From Isoetes taiwanensis (Eukaryota > Streptophyta > Lycopodiopsida > Isoetales > Isoetaceae), in contig JAJEKV010000114.1 in assembly GCA_021234155.1 (NCBI GenBank), positions 1,191,654 through 1,255,653 on the forward strand: a stretch of DNA of 64,000 nucleotides. Reading direction: 5' to 3'. Shown piece by piece: positions 43,926 through 54,197 of this stretch. The notes under the pieces were generated by a model. The model ran no database searches and was not told the DNA's origin. It saw nothing but the letters and a program-made list of their open reading frames with translations. Position numbers and translations under genes: made by a program. Numbering within the stretch: position 1 is the first letter of the stretch; each line of letters starts with the position of its first letter.

Positions 43926-45119
43926 ACAATTAAAAGATAGGTTCAAAAGAGACATACCTCCACTTGAATTCGTAGTAGAACATTTAACCATATCATACTT
44001 ATATCTATCGAATTTGCATGCAGCTGAAACATGTCCTCATTTCTATCCATCTTCCAAAAGGTGAAGAAAGAGTGACCTCATCCAGGATCTGATCGAAGAG
44101 TCCTCCAAAATCATATCCCCGTCGAACCCTTATTTTTTTTCTTTCCTAATTTTTGGTTGACCGGGAAATTTTGATGGCGACAAATAGAAAATCCAAACCT
44201 TAAGCAAAACAACCGGTCAAAAAATCTAAATCGTTTCAGCATGCCGGGAAAACCAAATTTAAACAATAGATATTGAAGAAGTCCAGCAACTCTAAACTAA
44301 TATGTAAAAAGTCCAGCTAGCATGCAAAGAAGAATATCCAAAAAATATTGTAGAATATAAGCTTCACTAACTAATGCTATAGTCCATGTTTCAACATTGC
44401 ATTGCTTATCTATATGCCAAAACCCAGGTAAGAATATAAAGGTAAGACATGTAGTGAGATAAAGGAGGCTATTACTAGTGTAGCAGCACGATTGAAACTT
44501 TGTGCCACAACATATTGAATGCCGGACTTAACAAAGCCAGAAATACATAACCAAACAAAGTGGCATTCTAATTGTTTACAATGTAGGCAATACCTCTTGG
44601 TTCTTCAAATCAAAGTATAGCATCTGTCAAATAGTTAATGTCGCTCAAATGAAAGCGACAGAGAGATCCAATACATAGGCAAGCTTAGTTTGAGGCCACT
44701 TACCTGGCGGTTTACAACAGCCATGCAAACGATCATTCTTGTAGTGCTCCAAACTATGGTATCAAAGTGATGTCCTAGAAGCATCATATGTCTTAGATAT
44801 ATAAAGATCATGGAAAGTCCAAGCTTTAGCTTTTCTATTTTTCTACACCGTAGATTGACAATGTTGATTTTAGATGATGTATGCACGCATGTGGACATGT
44901 TAGAATTGCATGAATTGTTGTAGAGGGCGATAGACAAGATTGCTAATGACACGTCATATTGAAATTAAGATTGCATTAAATGCTTAACTACTTTAAATGC
45001 CTATAGCTTGCAATGAATGTGTCAAAACTGAGCGAATTTGTATCATTGGACATGATTCATTAAGAGCCTTATGAAGAGTAGTGGTTTGACATACTTCATC
45101 GTAGTGGAGCATCGGGACA

Positions 45120-45262
45120 TTGTGTTCCAGAGAAACTTAGGGAATCTGAAGAGAATCCTACAAATTATGAAGGAATATAAAGAATCTTAGAGATATTGGA
45201 GAATCTTCACAGAACATTGGAGAATCTTAAAAAATCTTGAGTAATCTAATAGAGTTGATGGA
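45120..45262. repeat. Second GAATCT cluster
   Basis: Seven GAATCT/GAATCC words in 140 bases, the same vocabulary as the large array at 37.7-39.6 kb. From 45262 to 46080 nothing recognisable. Confidence 0.65.
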
Positions 45263-46544
45263 ACCTAAGAAAACATGAAGGAACTTTGAACACCGGAAGA
45301 GCTAAGGTACAAAAGCATCCTTGTTTAATTAACAACAATCAAATAGCACTGACCGAACATATTGCTTCATATCATCAGCTAGCATAAAGAAAGATGCTTC
45401 ACAACTTTAGATTTGAGAGCGGAGTACTACTACAAATGATAAGCTTAACAATGGCCTAATGTATTGGCAAATATTCAGCACTACTAGCATCATTTTTTAG
45501 CGAAAATTTAAAAAAAATGCCCCTATAGTTTAGGGTATTTGCGAGAATGCTCATCTGAGTCTTGTTTCATCTGAGTCTTGTTTCATAGGTTATAGTAAGT
45601 TTTTAAAAACTACAAGCATTGTCGAATCTAGATCAAAATCAAAATAACACATGGTTTATACTGAAAAAAACTAGGCATACCATCTTGGGGCAATTTGCAC
45701 ATGCCGTTCCTTGCATACATGCTGCTATTTTCACATCTATCAATGCCGTTTTTCAGTTTCAGAAATAGAAAAGGTATAGTCATTAGAATCTACCACAAAT
45801 GACTATATGGTTTGTTGCTAGGAAAACAAGTCCAAGGCAATTCACTTTTGAATTATTGCATGCACGATATTCTTGGGCGAAGCCAAGACTATCTAAATTC
45901 CAGAAACGGTATGCCTTAAGTTTTGAGATACTAAATTATGTCGACATATTATGGTTAATAACAATCCTACCATGGCTGTTTTTGATACCTAAAATCTCTA
46001 TGAGATTTTCCAAGGTTAAAATACCTTTTACAAGTGCCAGATTATGCTCCCTAACATATTTAGAGTAGCAACTAATAAACTACCCATTGAAATAAGGGAT
46101 CAAATCCATTTGACAATGTCATATGTACTTGTATGAAAGTGTCCAAAGAAGAACTTTCCAACTTTAAGAAAACTTAAATAGCCAAGGCTTTGTTTTTTAT
46201 TATTCGCAAAATGGCCTTTTGAGAAATGATTAACTGAAGAGGCCTGATAGCATCAATGGCTCATACCACTACACCAATACCTTAGAATCATTGTAGAAAA
46301 ATATTGTTCTCAACTACAATTTAATAATATATATATGCTCAATGATTGTCAAAACTAAACTAAAAATTGGGGCATTGTGGGAAATACCGATAGACTAGAA
46401 ATGTTGGAGAAGAATTATGTTCTCAATTACAAAGATCAATGACTTTCAAAAAACCTAAGACATACCGATAGGCTAGAAATGTTGGAGAAGAATTATGTTC
46501 TCAATTACAAAGATCAATGACTTTCAAAAAACCTAAGAATATGG

Positions 46545-46615
46545 GGGCATTGTGGAAATCGAACTCACGACCTCTCGCACCCGAAGCGAGAATCATACCA
46601 CTAGACTTAATGCCC
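46545..46615 (-). repeat. tRNA-Pro(CGG)-derived relic, copy 1
   Basis: On the minus strand it begins GGGCATTAAGTCTAGTGGTA, has the anticodon arm CTCGC-TTCGGGT-GCGAG (anticodon CGG) and GAGTTCGATT in the T loop, and ends AATGCCC. The acceptor stem is intact (GGGCATT/AATGCCC) and the anticodon stem perfect, but the T stem (GTGAG/TCCAC) has a mismatch. It is part of the repeated cassette, so it is treated as a SINE-like head and not a functional tRNA gene. Confidence 0.7.
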
Positions 46616-46892
46616 AATAAAGAATATAACAAGATTTCTTCTCATCAAATATGACAACCCATTGAAAAGGGGATCGAACCCATTTGACAATGTTATAAGT
46701 AATCGTGTCATGTCATTCTAAAATGGGGATTGAATCCATTTAACAATGTCATAAGTAATCATGTTACATGAAATTGTCATTCTTCCAACTTTAAGAAAAC
46801 TTTAACATCCGTAACTTTTTATTTTATCAAGTATTTGTTATCTGCGAAATGGCCTCTTTTGAAGCAATTAATTGAAGAGGTATTACTACACC

Positions 46893-47158
46893 AAAAATAA
46901 AATTTTAGGGACCTTGAAATTTCGGCAAACCGAAATCTTCTGTCGATTTCTGTTGAGCAGTGCCACTGCAGATTTGCCGAATTTCAAGCTCCCTAAAAAT
47001 TTTGTTGAAGTTGTTTCAGGACCAAAAAAATTTCGTTCAATTTTTTGGCCGCCACGACGTGGCGGTCTTTGCTGCGTGGCCGCCACTTTCGCGACCGCCA
47101 TGTCACAGTCCGCCGTAAAAATTTGTTCACGAAATTATTGGGTCCTGAAAATTACCCC
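46893..47158. mobile_element. Pair of foldback segments inserted in cassette copy 2
   Basis: Two hairpins in tandem. 46900-47000 pairs AAATTTTAGGGACCTTGAAA with its partner ending TTTCAAGCTCCCTAAAAATT. 47018-47150 pairs CAGGACCAAAAAAATTTCG with CGAAATTATTGGGTCCTG and contains the GC-rich palindrome CCGCCACGACGTGGCGG. The insert replaces the expected junction CTACACCA/CCTTA of the other cassette copies. It is MITE-like. Confidence 0.6.
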
Positions 47159-47269
47159 TTCCTTAAAAATGTTGGTGAAGAATATTATAATTAGCTACAA
47201 TAATAATATGATCAATGACTTTCATAACAAATGAAAAATGAAATATCACTAGGCCATGAAGTTTGGAGA

Positions 47270-47288
47270 AGGAAGGAAGGAAGGAAGG
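47270..47288. repeat. (GGAA)n tail of LINE C
   Basis: Four to five GGAA units between GTTTGGAGAA and the LINE 3' end. The target word GGAGAAG next to it continues on the other side of the element (50011-50016, GAGAAG), so the tail resembles an expansion of the target. Confidence 0.8.
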
Positions 47289-47496
47289 TACTTTTATCGT
47301 CCACGGAGACCAATCGGCCTATGGGACCCAATACAAAAATGCAGCAAGTGGATTACTGCCCGGATTAAAAAACCCCCGCCCCGAAGGGTTTTCGAGGGAA
47401 AAATCATGGCAGCAATCAGCCTGCTGACAAACTAACATACGAAATGCAGAAACACCCAAATATATACAAATCATGCACCGCACCAAGAAGGCCTAA

Positions 47497-48887
47497 TCAG
47501 CGAAAGCAGCCAAAGGGGGGCAAAGGTGACCTCGCAGTCCAAGACCTCCCCGAATGTATGACCCCGTGGCACGCATCGACGGCGGTGTTCATCACCAAAT
47601 GTAAGGGCAAGTCCGGCCGCACTAAGAAGGCATATCTGGCCCGGATCTGACTGAACGCTGGGCAACTCTGGAAAGTGTGAGACTCATCCTCAATGGCACC
47701 CGCTTGACAACACCGACAGAGCTCTGTCCCCGACGGGGCTCCCAATCCACCCGCCCGCCTCGATCGCGAAGATGGTGGGCACCTCATGCGAATGGAGGCA
47801 ATGAGTCCGCCGCTTTTCAGTGGGGGCCGGGAATGCAGTGAGCCGGGCCCCGGCTAATACAGGGTTGATGTGCTCCTTGTAATGAGCCGCTTTGACCTGC
47901 TCTAGAGCCGGGGTCCCGTGAGCTTGCCAAGGAAACAAGCGCCTAGGTACTCCCCGCTAGGCCGCCACGATCGGGCCGCCGGTCCACCTGCAGACGATCT
48001 CGTGCTCTCCCGACGTTCCATCCGGGCGAACCATCGATCTCTTACCCCTTCAACAGCCCTAAGCCGCCAAGGGACTCATTGTCACAAGGTAAGCCCGGTG
48101 CGGGGAGCCGACCATCACCCATAGTAACCACCTTTCCAAAATAGACGATGTGTCTATCAAGGGCTGCCCGTTGAAGTGGCAAGTATCCAGTTTCCTGCAG
48201 CAGAATCTGATAGGGAACTGAAGGTTTCACCCCAAGTGCCCGTGTCAAAAATGCCTTCTGCACCTGTTCCAAGTCATTCCATGTCGCCAAAGAGACGACC
48301 GGGCCCCAAACCTCGACCCCGCATGAAGGACATGCTCGACCCGATTCTAACAGATGTGACCGATGGCCCCAATCATAGAGCTCGCCGGTGATCAAGTTGT
48401 TCTCGCATGGCATAAAGCGCTTTCCGACTTCTTGTCACCCATAACGGATAGACGCCTCCCAACAGAGCGAGGAGGGGAACTCCACCCCTAGATACTTGTA
48501 GGTGGACGTGACGTCCACAGGCTGGCCCCGATATGTGAGTGCAGGAGGCATGGGGTGACGTGAAGAGGATATGAGAACCACCCTGGTCTTGGCCAGATTC
48601 ACGCGCATGTCGGTAGCCTGACAAAATGTGTCTAGGGCATCCAGTGAGATCGCGATAGTAGCTGGGTGTGGGGGCAACAGCCAACATCATCCGCATAGAT
48701 GAGTCGGCGGATGACCCGGTGCAAAAGCCGTATGCCATCCCCATGCTCGAGAAGCCGGGGCTCTAACGATCAATGTAGAGGCAAAAAGTGTTGGCGAGAG
48801 GGGGCAACCCTGCCGGACCCCGATACTACTGGTGAATGCTTGGCCCGTCTGCTGCATCCTGCCAAAACAACTCTCATACAACCTCAA
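47497..48887 (-). pseudogene. LINE C ORF2, end of reverse transcriptase and C-terminal region
   Basis: From the 5' side: SSIGVRQGCPLSPTLFASTL, a missing or damaged Tyr-x-Asp-Asp stretch, NLAKTRVVLISSSRHPMPPA, YKYLGVEFPSSLCWE, GVEVWGPVVSLATWNDLEQV, KEHINPVLAGARLTAF and IEDESHTFQSCPAFSQIRA. The order is the same as in copy A and the Cys/His motif is conserved. Several frame changes occur. Confidence 0.8.
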
Positions 48888-49375
48888 GTCGCATGGGCTG
48901 CTCTACTCCTGTCCGTGCATTGAAGTCTCCAAGAAGGACGACCCTACCCAACTGCTGGTGCTGCTGTATGTCATCATATAGATCGACATAAGGGTCCATC
49001 CTATCCGCATCGGGGTGGCTGCGATAGAAGGTGCTCTCAAGCGTGGAGGAAATAACAGCGCGAGAAAAGAGGGTTGCCACTGGCATTATGCACACGAACC
49101 CACAAGTACCGGTTGTGTCTGTCTGTCTTCTGGAGGATAACCGAATGTGCCAAGGCTGTCCGGTAGTAGCAAGCCACTCCACCATGACCCCTCCTGGCCC
49201 CGCATGTGTATTGAAGACCGAGAAATGTTGGTAACCCTAAGATCGTAGCCCAGGCCAAAGATGCTCCCACGCCTCCATGAGAAAGATGAGATCCATATCG
49301 GCCGCCACAAAGTGTTCGATGACCGCCCCTTCGCCAAGGGAAGCCTCGACAATTCCATGAGACCACCCGAGGCAC
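48874..49375 (-). pseudogene. LINE C ORF2, endonuclease N-terminal half
   Basis: VVSWNCRGFPWRRGG, then in another frame GGVACYYRTALAHSV, YVDLYDDIQQHQQLGRVVLL and GDFNARTGVEQPMRLE. It matches copy B residue by residue over most of this span (DLYDDIQQHKQEG in B). At least two frameshifts occur near 49300-49180. Confidence 0.8.
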
Positions 49376-49380
49376 AATTC

Positions 49381-50000
49381 CTATTTGTCACCGATGGTAT
49401 GCGCGCAGCCTCGAGTCGCGGGAGGACGGGAAGCAGAGGGCCGAAAGGAGAAGTAGATGGAGCGAGGCAAAGATGTGGTCGAGAGGGCATGGGTCGTGAG
49501 GGAGCGTAGGGAGCAGAGAAGGGGGGCCGTGGTAGGAGAAGCGTATGGTGGCCACGCGGGTACCGTGGGTTGGGGCCGTGGGTCCGGGCAAAGCAGGCAG
49601 TGTCGGAAAATGTGCATCCCGCCAACCCATCCCCGCGACACCCCCGGTGGCGAATGCGCCTCGACCCCGACAAGCTCGTCAAGCGTCCTCTCTGTTGGAT
49701 GTGTGAGGTCCCGGCCCACGCATGGGGATGTCCCCTTCAGCATCTGGCCCTGGCGCAATATGGCATCACACACCTGTGCATCCGCAACCGTGAATATGAC
49801 AATGCGGTCACGGCCCGGGCGCTGAGCCCCATGACGGGCTACTCGAGAAATGTGAACTGGCCCCGGGAATGTCATCCGATCGAGAATGTGTGTTCGGATG
49901 TTGTGGGCGAGACTCTCTCCCTGCTATTCTGGCATGCCTCGAACTACCAGATTGTGGCCTCTCCACCTGCGCTCCTGGAGTTCTGCGGCTTGCGGGTCAA
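49381..50000 (-). pseudogene. LINE C ORF1, C-terminal part
   Basis: AAELQERRWRGHNLVVRGMP, then VHISRVARHGAQRPGRDRIV, IFTVADAQVCDAILRQGQML and KGTSPCVGRDLT, matching the RNA-binding end of ORF1 in copy B. The coiled-coil part is missing, so the element is 5'-truncated within ORF1. Confidence 0.75.
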
Positions 50001-50075
50001 AGGTGGGCGAGAGAAGAATATTGTTCTCAAGTACAAAGATTTGGTGTCGATGACTTTCAAAAACAAAGAAAATTG

Positions 50076-50146
50076 GAGCATTGTGAGAATCGAACTCATG
50101 ACCTCTCGCACCCGAAGCGAGAATCATACCACTAGACCAAATGCCC
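50076..50146 (-). repeat. tRNA-Pro(CGG)-derived relic, copy 2
   Basis: Minus strand: GGGCATTTGGTCTAGTGGTA at the start, anticodon arm CTCGC-TTCGGGT-GCGAG perfect, T arm ATGAG-TTCGATT-CTCAC with one mismatch, 3' acceptor AATGCTC with one mismatch. It is closest of the three to a real tRNA-Pro, and lies right beside the LINE C insertion. Confidence 0.7.
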
Positions 50147-50633
50147 AATAAAAGATAAAAATAAAAAGAGTATTTAAGACTAATTTGAAATGAAATGGTC
50201 AATAAAATAGACTAGACTACCCATTGAAATGGGGGATCGAATCCATTTGACAATGTTATAAGTACTTGTATGATAGTATCCAAAGAAGAGCCTTTCAACT
50301 TCAAGATTACATAAATAGACAATGTCATAAGTGCTTGTATGGTTGTGCCCAAAGAAGAGCCTTCCAACTTCAAGAAAACATAAATAGCCAGAGCTTTTTT
50401 ATTTTATAATCCACAGAATAGCCTCCTTTAAAACGATTAACAGGAAAGGCTTGATGGCATTAATGGTTCATATACTAGACCAAATACCTTAAAAATGTTG
50501 TAGAGATCAATGACATAAAAAAAAAAGGGAAAATTGGGGCATTGTGGGAAATATCACTAGACCAGATTGGTTGGAGAAGAATATTGTTCTCAATTATAAA
50601 GATCAGCGACTTTAAAAAACAAAAGCAAAATTG

Positions 50634-50705
50634 CGGTATTGCGTGAATCAAACTCACGATCTCTTGCACGCGAAGTGAGAAACATAATACTAGACCAAAA
50701 TGCTC
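50634..50705 (-). repeat. tRNA-Pro-derived relic, copy 3
   Basis: The most diverged copy: the anticodon arm reads CTTCGCGTG and the acceptor is damaged. About 100 bases to the left (50538-50567) a shortened relic, GGGGCATTGTGGGAAATATC followed by ACTAGACC, lacks the middle of the tRNA, so units are present as dimers. Confidence 0.6.
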
Positions 50706-50915
50706 AACAGAGGCTGGAAATAAACAAAGCACAACGTTTTTCAAACAAATTGGTCATCAAAATAGACTGCCCATTGAGGTGAGGAATTGAATCCATTTGA
50801 CAATGTCATATGTACTTGTATAAAATTGTCCAAAGAATAACCTTCCAACTTTAAGTAAATCTAAATAGCCAGGGCTTTGTTGTACTTGTTTTTCAAGTAC
50901 AATATAATAATATAA

Positions 50916-50935
50916 ACAAGAAATTTATTACGGCG
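50916..50935. repeat. Dispersed repeat core (copy 2)
   Basis: ACAAGAAATTTATTACGGCG, the partner of 87-106. The following 50940-51640 contains no supported gene. Confidence 0.5.
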
Positions 50936-51869
50936 GCCAAGGCCATTTCTTTTGTTCGACTTGTTTTTGAGTTTGAACTGTGATTATTCAAGATTGTGCA
51001 AGAAAGTCTTAATGTCAAAGATGCCTAGTTTGAGATGTTGTGGTGTATCCTTGGTTTGCAGCAATTGATGCCCCTATAGTTGCTAGCATTGTAACAGTCT
51101 CACAAACAGCATCGGTAACTCGTTGTTGTTATCAGGAGCATGGAAGATGGAAAAAAGAAAAGAAAATAAAATAATAGTTACTACTGTACAACTACCTTTC
51201 AATCAAATGCTCAGATTATTTTTACTGAACCATTATTGTTTTAGGAACAAGGAACATAATTGTGAATAAAATTTGTTCGTAAGGACACCCTATCCGCTGT
51301 CTAACTCTTTATTTCGTAACATGACATAACTCCAATGCTACCTCAAGTGTCAAATGAAGCTGCTTTGACATTGCAATCTGTCATGTTGAATCTCTTGAAT
51401 ATTCGCTTATGTACTTTGTTATTTCAAATGAGCTTCTTCTTGCTCTTGTTCAGTAAGTAGACTAAATTCCTTGATCTGAAAACAAACTCAATACCTCATT
51501 TACAACTTGCAAATATTTACTGCATTGCATCATCTGTCGCGATAGTGTCACTGCCCCTAGATTTGAGGCCTTGTGCTTTGACATAATAGCCCATGTTAAC
51601 ATGCTTGTTTAACAATAATAGGACATTTATCTCAATGCAATGACTGTCTCATTTAATGAAACCAAAGAGGCAAGTGGTGAGGCTTCTTTGCCATTCCTTA
51701 ATATGGTGGAAATACTAGGATCATTGTTCTTTGCCATAAACTTGCGTGGACTTGCAAATTCTTTTTCTTATAGCATGTTCAAGACTTTAATACAACAAGG
51801 AGACGTGCAAATGATGATGTTTGCTTTTGCTTATATACATCTAGAAGGGTGTCTCAATTGCTGCTGTCA

Positions 51870-52090
51870 TTGTTTGGGGGGATGGCTGGAGGAAGCTGAG
51901 AAATATGCTTGTTAGTATGATGATACATGAACCTAATGTAAAGCCATGGATGGCTTTGCTTGGTGCTAACAGCAGGCTTATGGGTATTGAAAAAGGCAAG
52001 CGAGTTGCAGAGCATGTCTTCAAGCTGCCTCCAGAAAATCTAGCACCATGCGTGGTGTCATCAAATATTTATGCAGCACTTGGTGGCTGA
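51870..52090 (+). pseudogene. PPR protein C-terminal (E-motif) fragment
   Basis: GWLEEAEKYA, then after a small frame change MIHEPNVKPWMALLGANSRL, GIEKGKRVAEHVFKLPPENL and APCVVSSNIYAALGG before a stop. This is the conserved end of PLS-type PPR proteins (PxxxxWxALLGAC ... GxxAAExxxxLxPxxxxxYVLLSNxYAxxGxW), which act in organelle RNA editing. The upstream frame (51640-51870) is only weakly PPR-like. A relic without the DYW region. Confidence 0.75.
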
Positions 52091-52656
52091 AGTCAGAAAT
52101 ATTAAGAAAAATTATGAAACAAAAGCCCCCAAAAAGTTTGAAGATAGATTAGAATAGACTTTGACAGTTATGCATGAATTATGACGTCATCAACTTACAG
52201 CAAAAGCTTAAAATGAAGTGTAAATGCTGATCAGCCAAACGTCTGTTTGTCATAACTTGATCATGTTTGGGAAAAACCTAATATAAGTTGTTACGCATGA
52301 TATTCATTCAGTATCTTGTTTCAGATAATATAATGCTTGCATTTACACATCCGGGATGTTTTATTTGATAACGGGTTGCTGCATCTAAAAAACACTATAC
52401 TTTGTAGACACCCTTGCATGTGATATTCGACACGTGCAACTTTCAGTTTTAGACACACCCATTAATATTTCTGCATGCACCAATCCATTCAGTTAAGCCT
52501 ACAACACAAAACATCCACAAAGTCCTATAACAAGTCTCTTAATAAATGCCATAGTAATAAGTTCATATTCATATTTATATTTGGGCTTTATGGGTGAATC
52601 TAGACCCTTGAGGCCCCAAGTATTGTAGCATCAAGAAATGCCAACCCTTATATATG

Positions 52657-53903
52657 AAAACCTAAATTAACTCCCCGGGCATGGTCTTGCTTCATCAGTC
52701 GTTGTCTCACTCGATAGTTTTCCACAAGCCGTCTGTGCCTGCGCGGCTCCCCTGGGCGTTGTTCGTGGATATAAGGCCGTATGCTCATGCCTCTCCGTTT
52801 CTGAAGGGGCTCCTGCGAGCCTGGGAGCAAGTCCGCCCGCTGTTTGCAATTGATGCCACCAGGTGCATTCAGTTGGAGGCCTCGCCTTGGTGGGTCCTGC
52901 TCGGACCACACACACCGTTGGTTCTGGCAGCCTCCGTCGATCCCGGAGTTCAGCGTAGATGGGAGCAGTGTGGGGTATTGACGGTGGCAGAGTGGTATAT
53001 CGACGGGCAACTGGCACCTTGGCAGCTTTTTCGCCGCAGATTTTGGCTTCGTGAACGGGATTGTGCTATATGGGCGCAGGTGGCTAATGCGCTGCCGCTG
53101 AACCCCCCGCAGGCATCAGGACGGGTGTGGAAGTGTCACCGGAAAGTAGATCCCTCAAATTTTGTGAAATCCTGTTATGGCCTTTTGGCAATCCAGGATG
53201 AGCTGCCTCTTTCGGACGGTTGGAGTCTCCAGGTGCCGGGAGATGATTGGGTCTACATTTGGAGATGGGTGTGGAACCCAATCTTGCCCCCCAAGATTCG
53301 GGTTTTGCTGTGGCCGATTGTGCACCGTTCCCTGAGGGTGAACACTTGGGTCCACAGGATCAACCCATACATCAGCAACCTGTGTCCTATGTGTGGTGCC
53401 TCTATGGAGACTCTGGAACACTGCATGTTTCTTTGCTCAGATATCCAGCCGGCATGGCAATGGGTCTAGCACCTCTTGCATTCCTCGCTTGGTAGTCAAG
53501 AGGTTCTTTTGGGGGTGTACCCTAACAGGTGGTCCCAGCTTCAGAGTTTGGCCTTTCATTTGTGTAAAGCCTGGTTATTGTGGCTCATTTGGAAGCGACG
53601 ACGCATGAAGGTGTTCAGATGCAGCCTGAGGCTTTGGTCCCACAGTTGAGGTACAAACTATATCCTTCTTACCTGGCGTTTCCTCGGAAAGAGCAGTTCA
53701 AAGCAGCGGTCTGGGAAAGAACACTCCACATTGTGGACAGTCTGGGCAGATTTGTGGCTTGAGTCATAGATAGGTACACATGTTAGGTGGGTGCTCACTC
53801 TAGTGGGCAGGAGTACCCTAATATCGCTCATCTTATATTTATTTTGGAGTAATATTAGTTAATTTCATCTTTCAAAAAAAAAAAAAAAAAACCTAAATTA
53901 ACT
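52657..53903 (+). mobile_element. LINE D, 5'-truncated L1-type, with target-site duplication
   Basis: AAAACCTAAATTAACT (52657-52672) is repeated exactly at 53888-53903, directly after an 18-base poly(A) run (53874-53891). The body between is about 1.2 kb. This is textbook target-primed insertion with 5' truncation, and the perfect duplication implies a fairly young event. Confidence 0.9.
52681..53469 (+). pseudogene. LINE D ORF2 C-terminus with reverse-transcriptase zinc-binding domain
   Basis: The open 262-codon frame is the 3' portion of an L1-type ORF2. It contains SPWWVLLGPHTPLVLAASVD, then WRWVWNPILPPKIRVLLWPI, VHRSLRVNTWVHRIN and CPMCGASMETLEHCMFLC: the zf-RVT pattern W-x-W-x-(7)-P-K-(21-23)-C-x-x-C-x-(7-9)-H-x-x-x-x-C. 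The frame breaks at 53467 (TAG) but text continues (LWLIWKRRR-like in 53560-53610). The damage is limited. Confidence 0.85.
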
Positions 53904-54197
53904 ATACAAAAATACTGGTAAATTCTAAACATTATAAAACAAATACATAATGGTTGATTTGCCCTCCAAAATTTGAACTTAATTGAATGAAGTAAGTTCA
54001 AACCCTTAGGAACTAAACTTGAGTATTTCCACTAAGCACAAAAATTGTAATGTATGTACAAATAATCCTCTAAACAATAAGAAGTCGTATGTAGTCTTCC
54101 TACAACATGAAATAATCCATAAAAAATTAGCAATTTTAAGAGCATAAAATAATCTATATACAACAGATGCATGTGACAATATACCTACTACATCAAT

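Larger units (their letters stand above)
47289..50010 (-). mobile_element. LINE copy C, internally deleted, inserted in the tRNA-derived cassette
   Basis: Minus strand. ORF1 end (50000-49381), endonuclease (49375-48874), then a jump straight to the last part of the reverse transcriptase (from 48887, GVRQGCPLSPTLF) and the C-terminal region, then the 3' UTR (to 47289). Most of the reverse transcriptase is deleted between GDFNART and GVRQGCP. The flanking target word GAGAAG is present on both sides (47266-47271 and 50011-50016), giving a probable 6 bp target-site duplication. GC content is visibly higher than the surroundings. Confidence 0.85.
46080..50885 (-). repeat. Tandem cassette (~0.5 kb) with tRNA-derived parts, four copies, split by LINE C
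   Basis: Starts of the four copies: 46080, 46660, 50218 and 50769, each with CCCATTGAAA then GATCGAATCCATTTGACAAT (copy 2 reads GATCGAACCC). The minus strand shows GGGTTCGATCCCC, a perfect tRNA B-box-like word. Each unit continues with CCTTCCAACTTTAAGAAAA, a GGCTTTGTTTTTT stretch, a GTTCTCAATTACAAAGATCA segment and a tRNA-Pro relic. LINE copy C (47289-50010) sits inside the second copy. It behaves like a tandemly amplified compound SINE. Confidence 0.7.

Noticed and set aside
46545-50705. Three functional tRNA-Pro genes
   Set aside because: All have T-stem or acceptor mismatches, recur within the same repeated cassette together with shortened relics, and so look like SINE-type heads.
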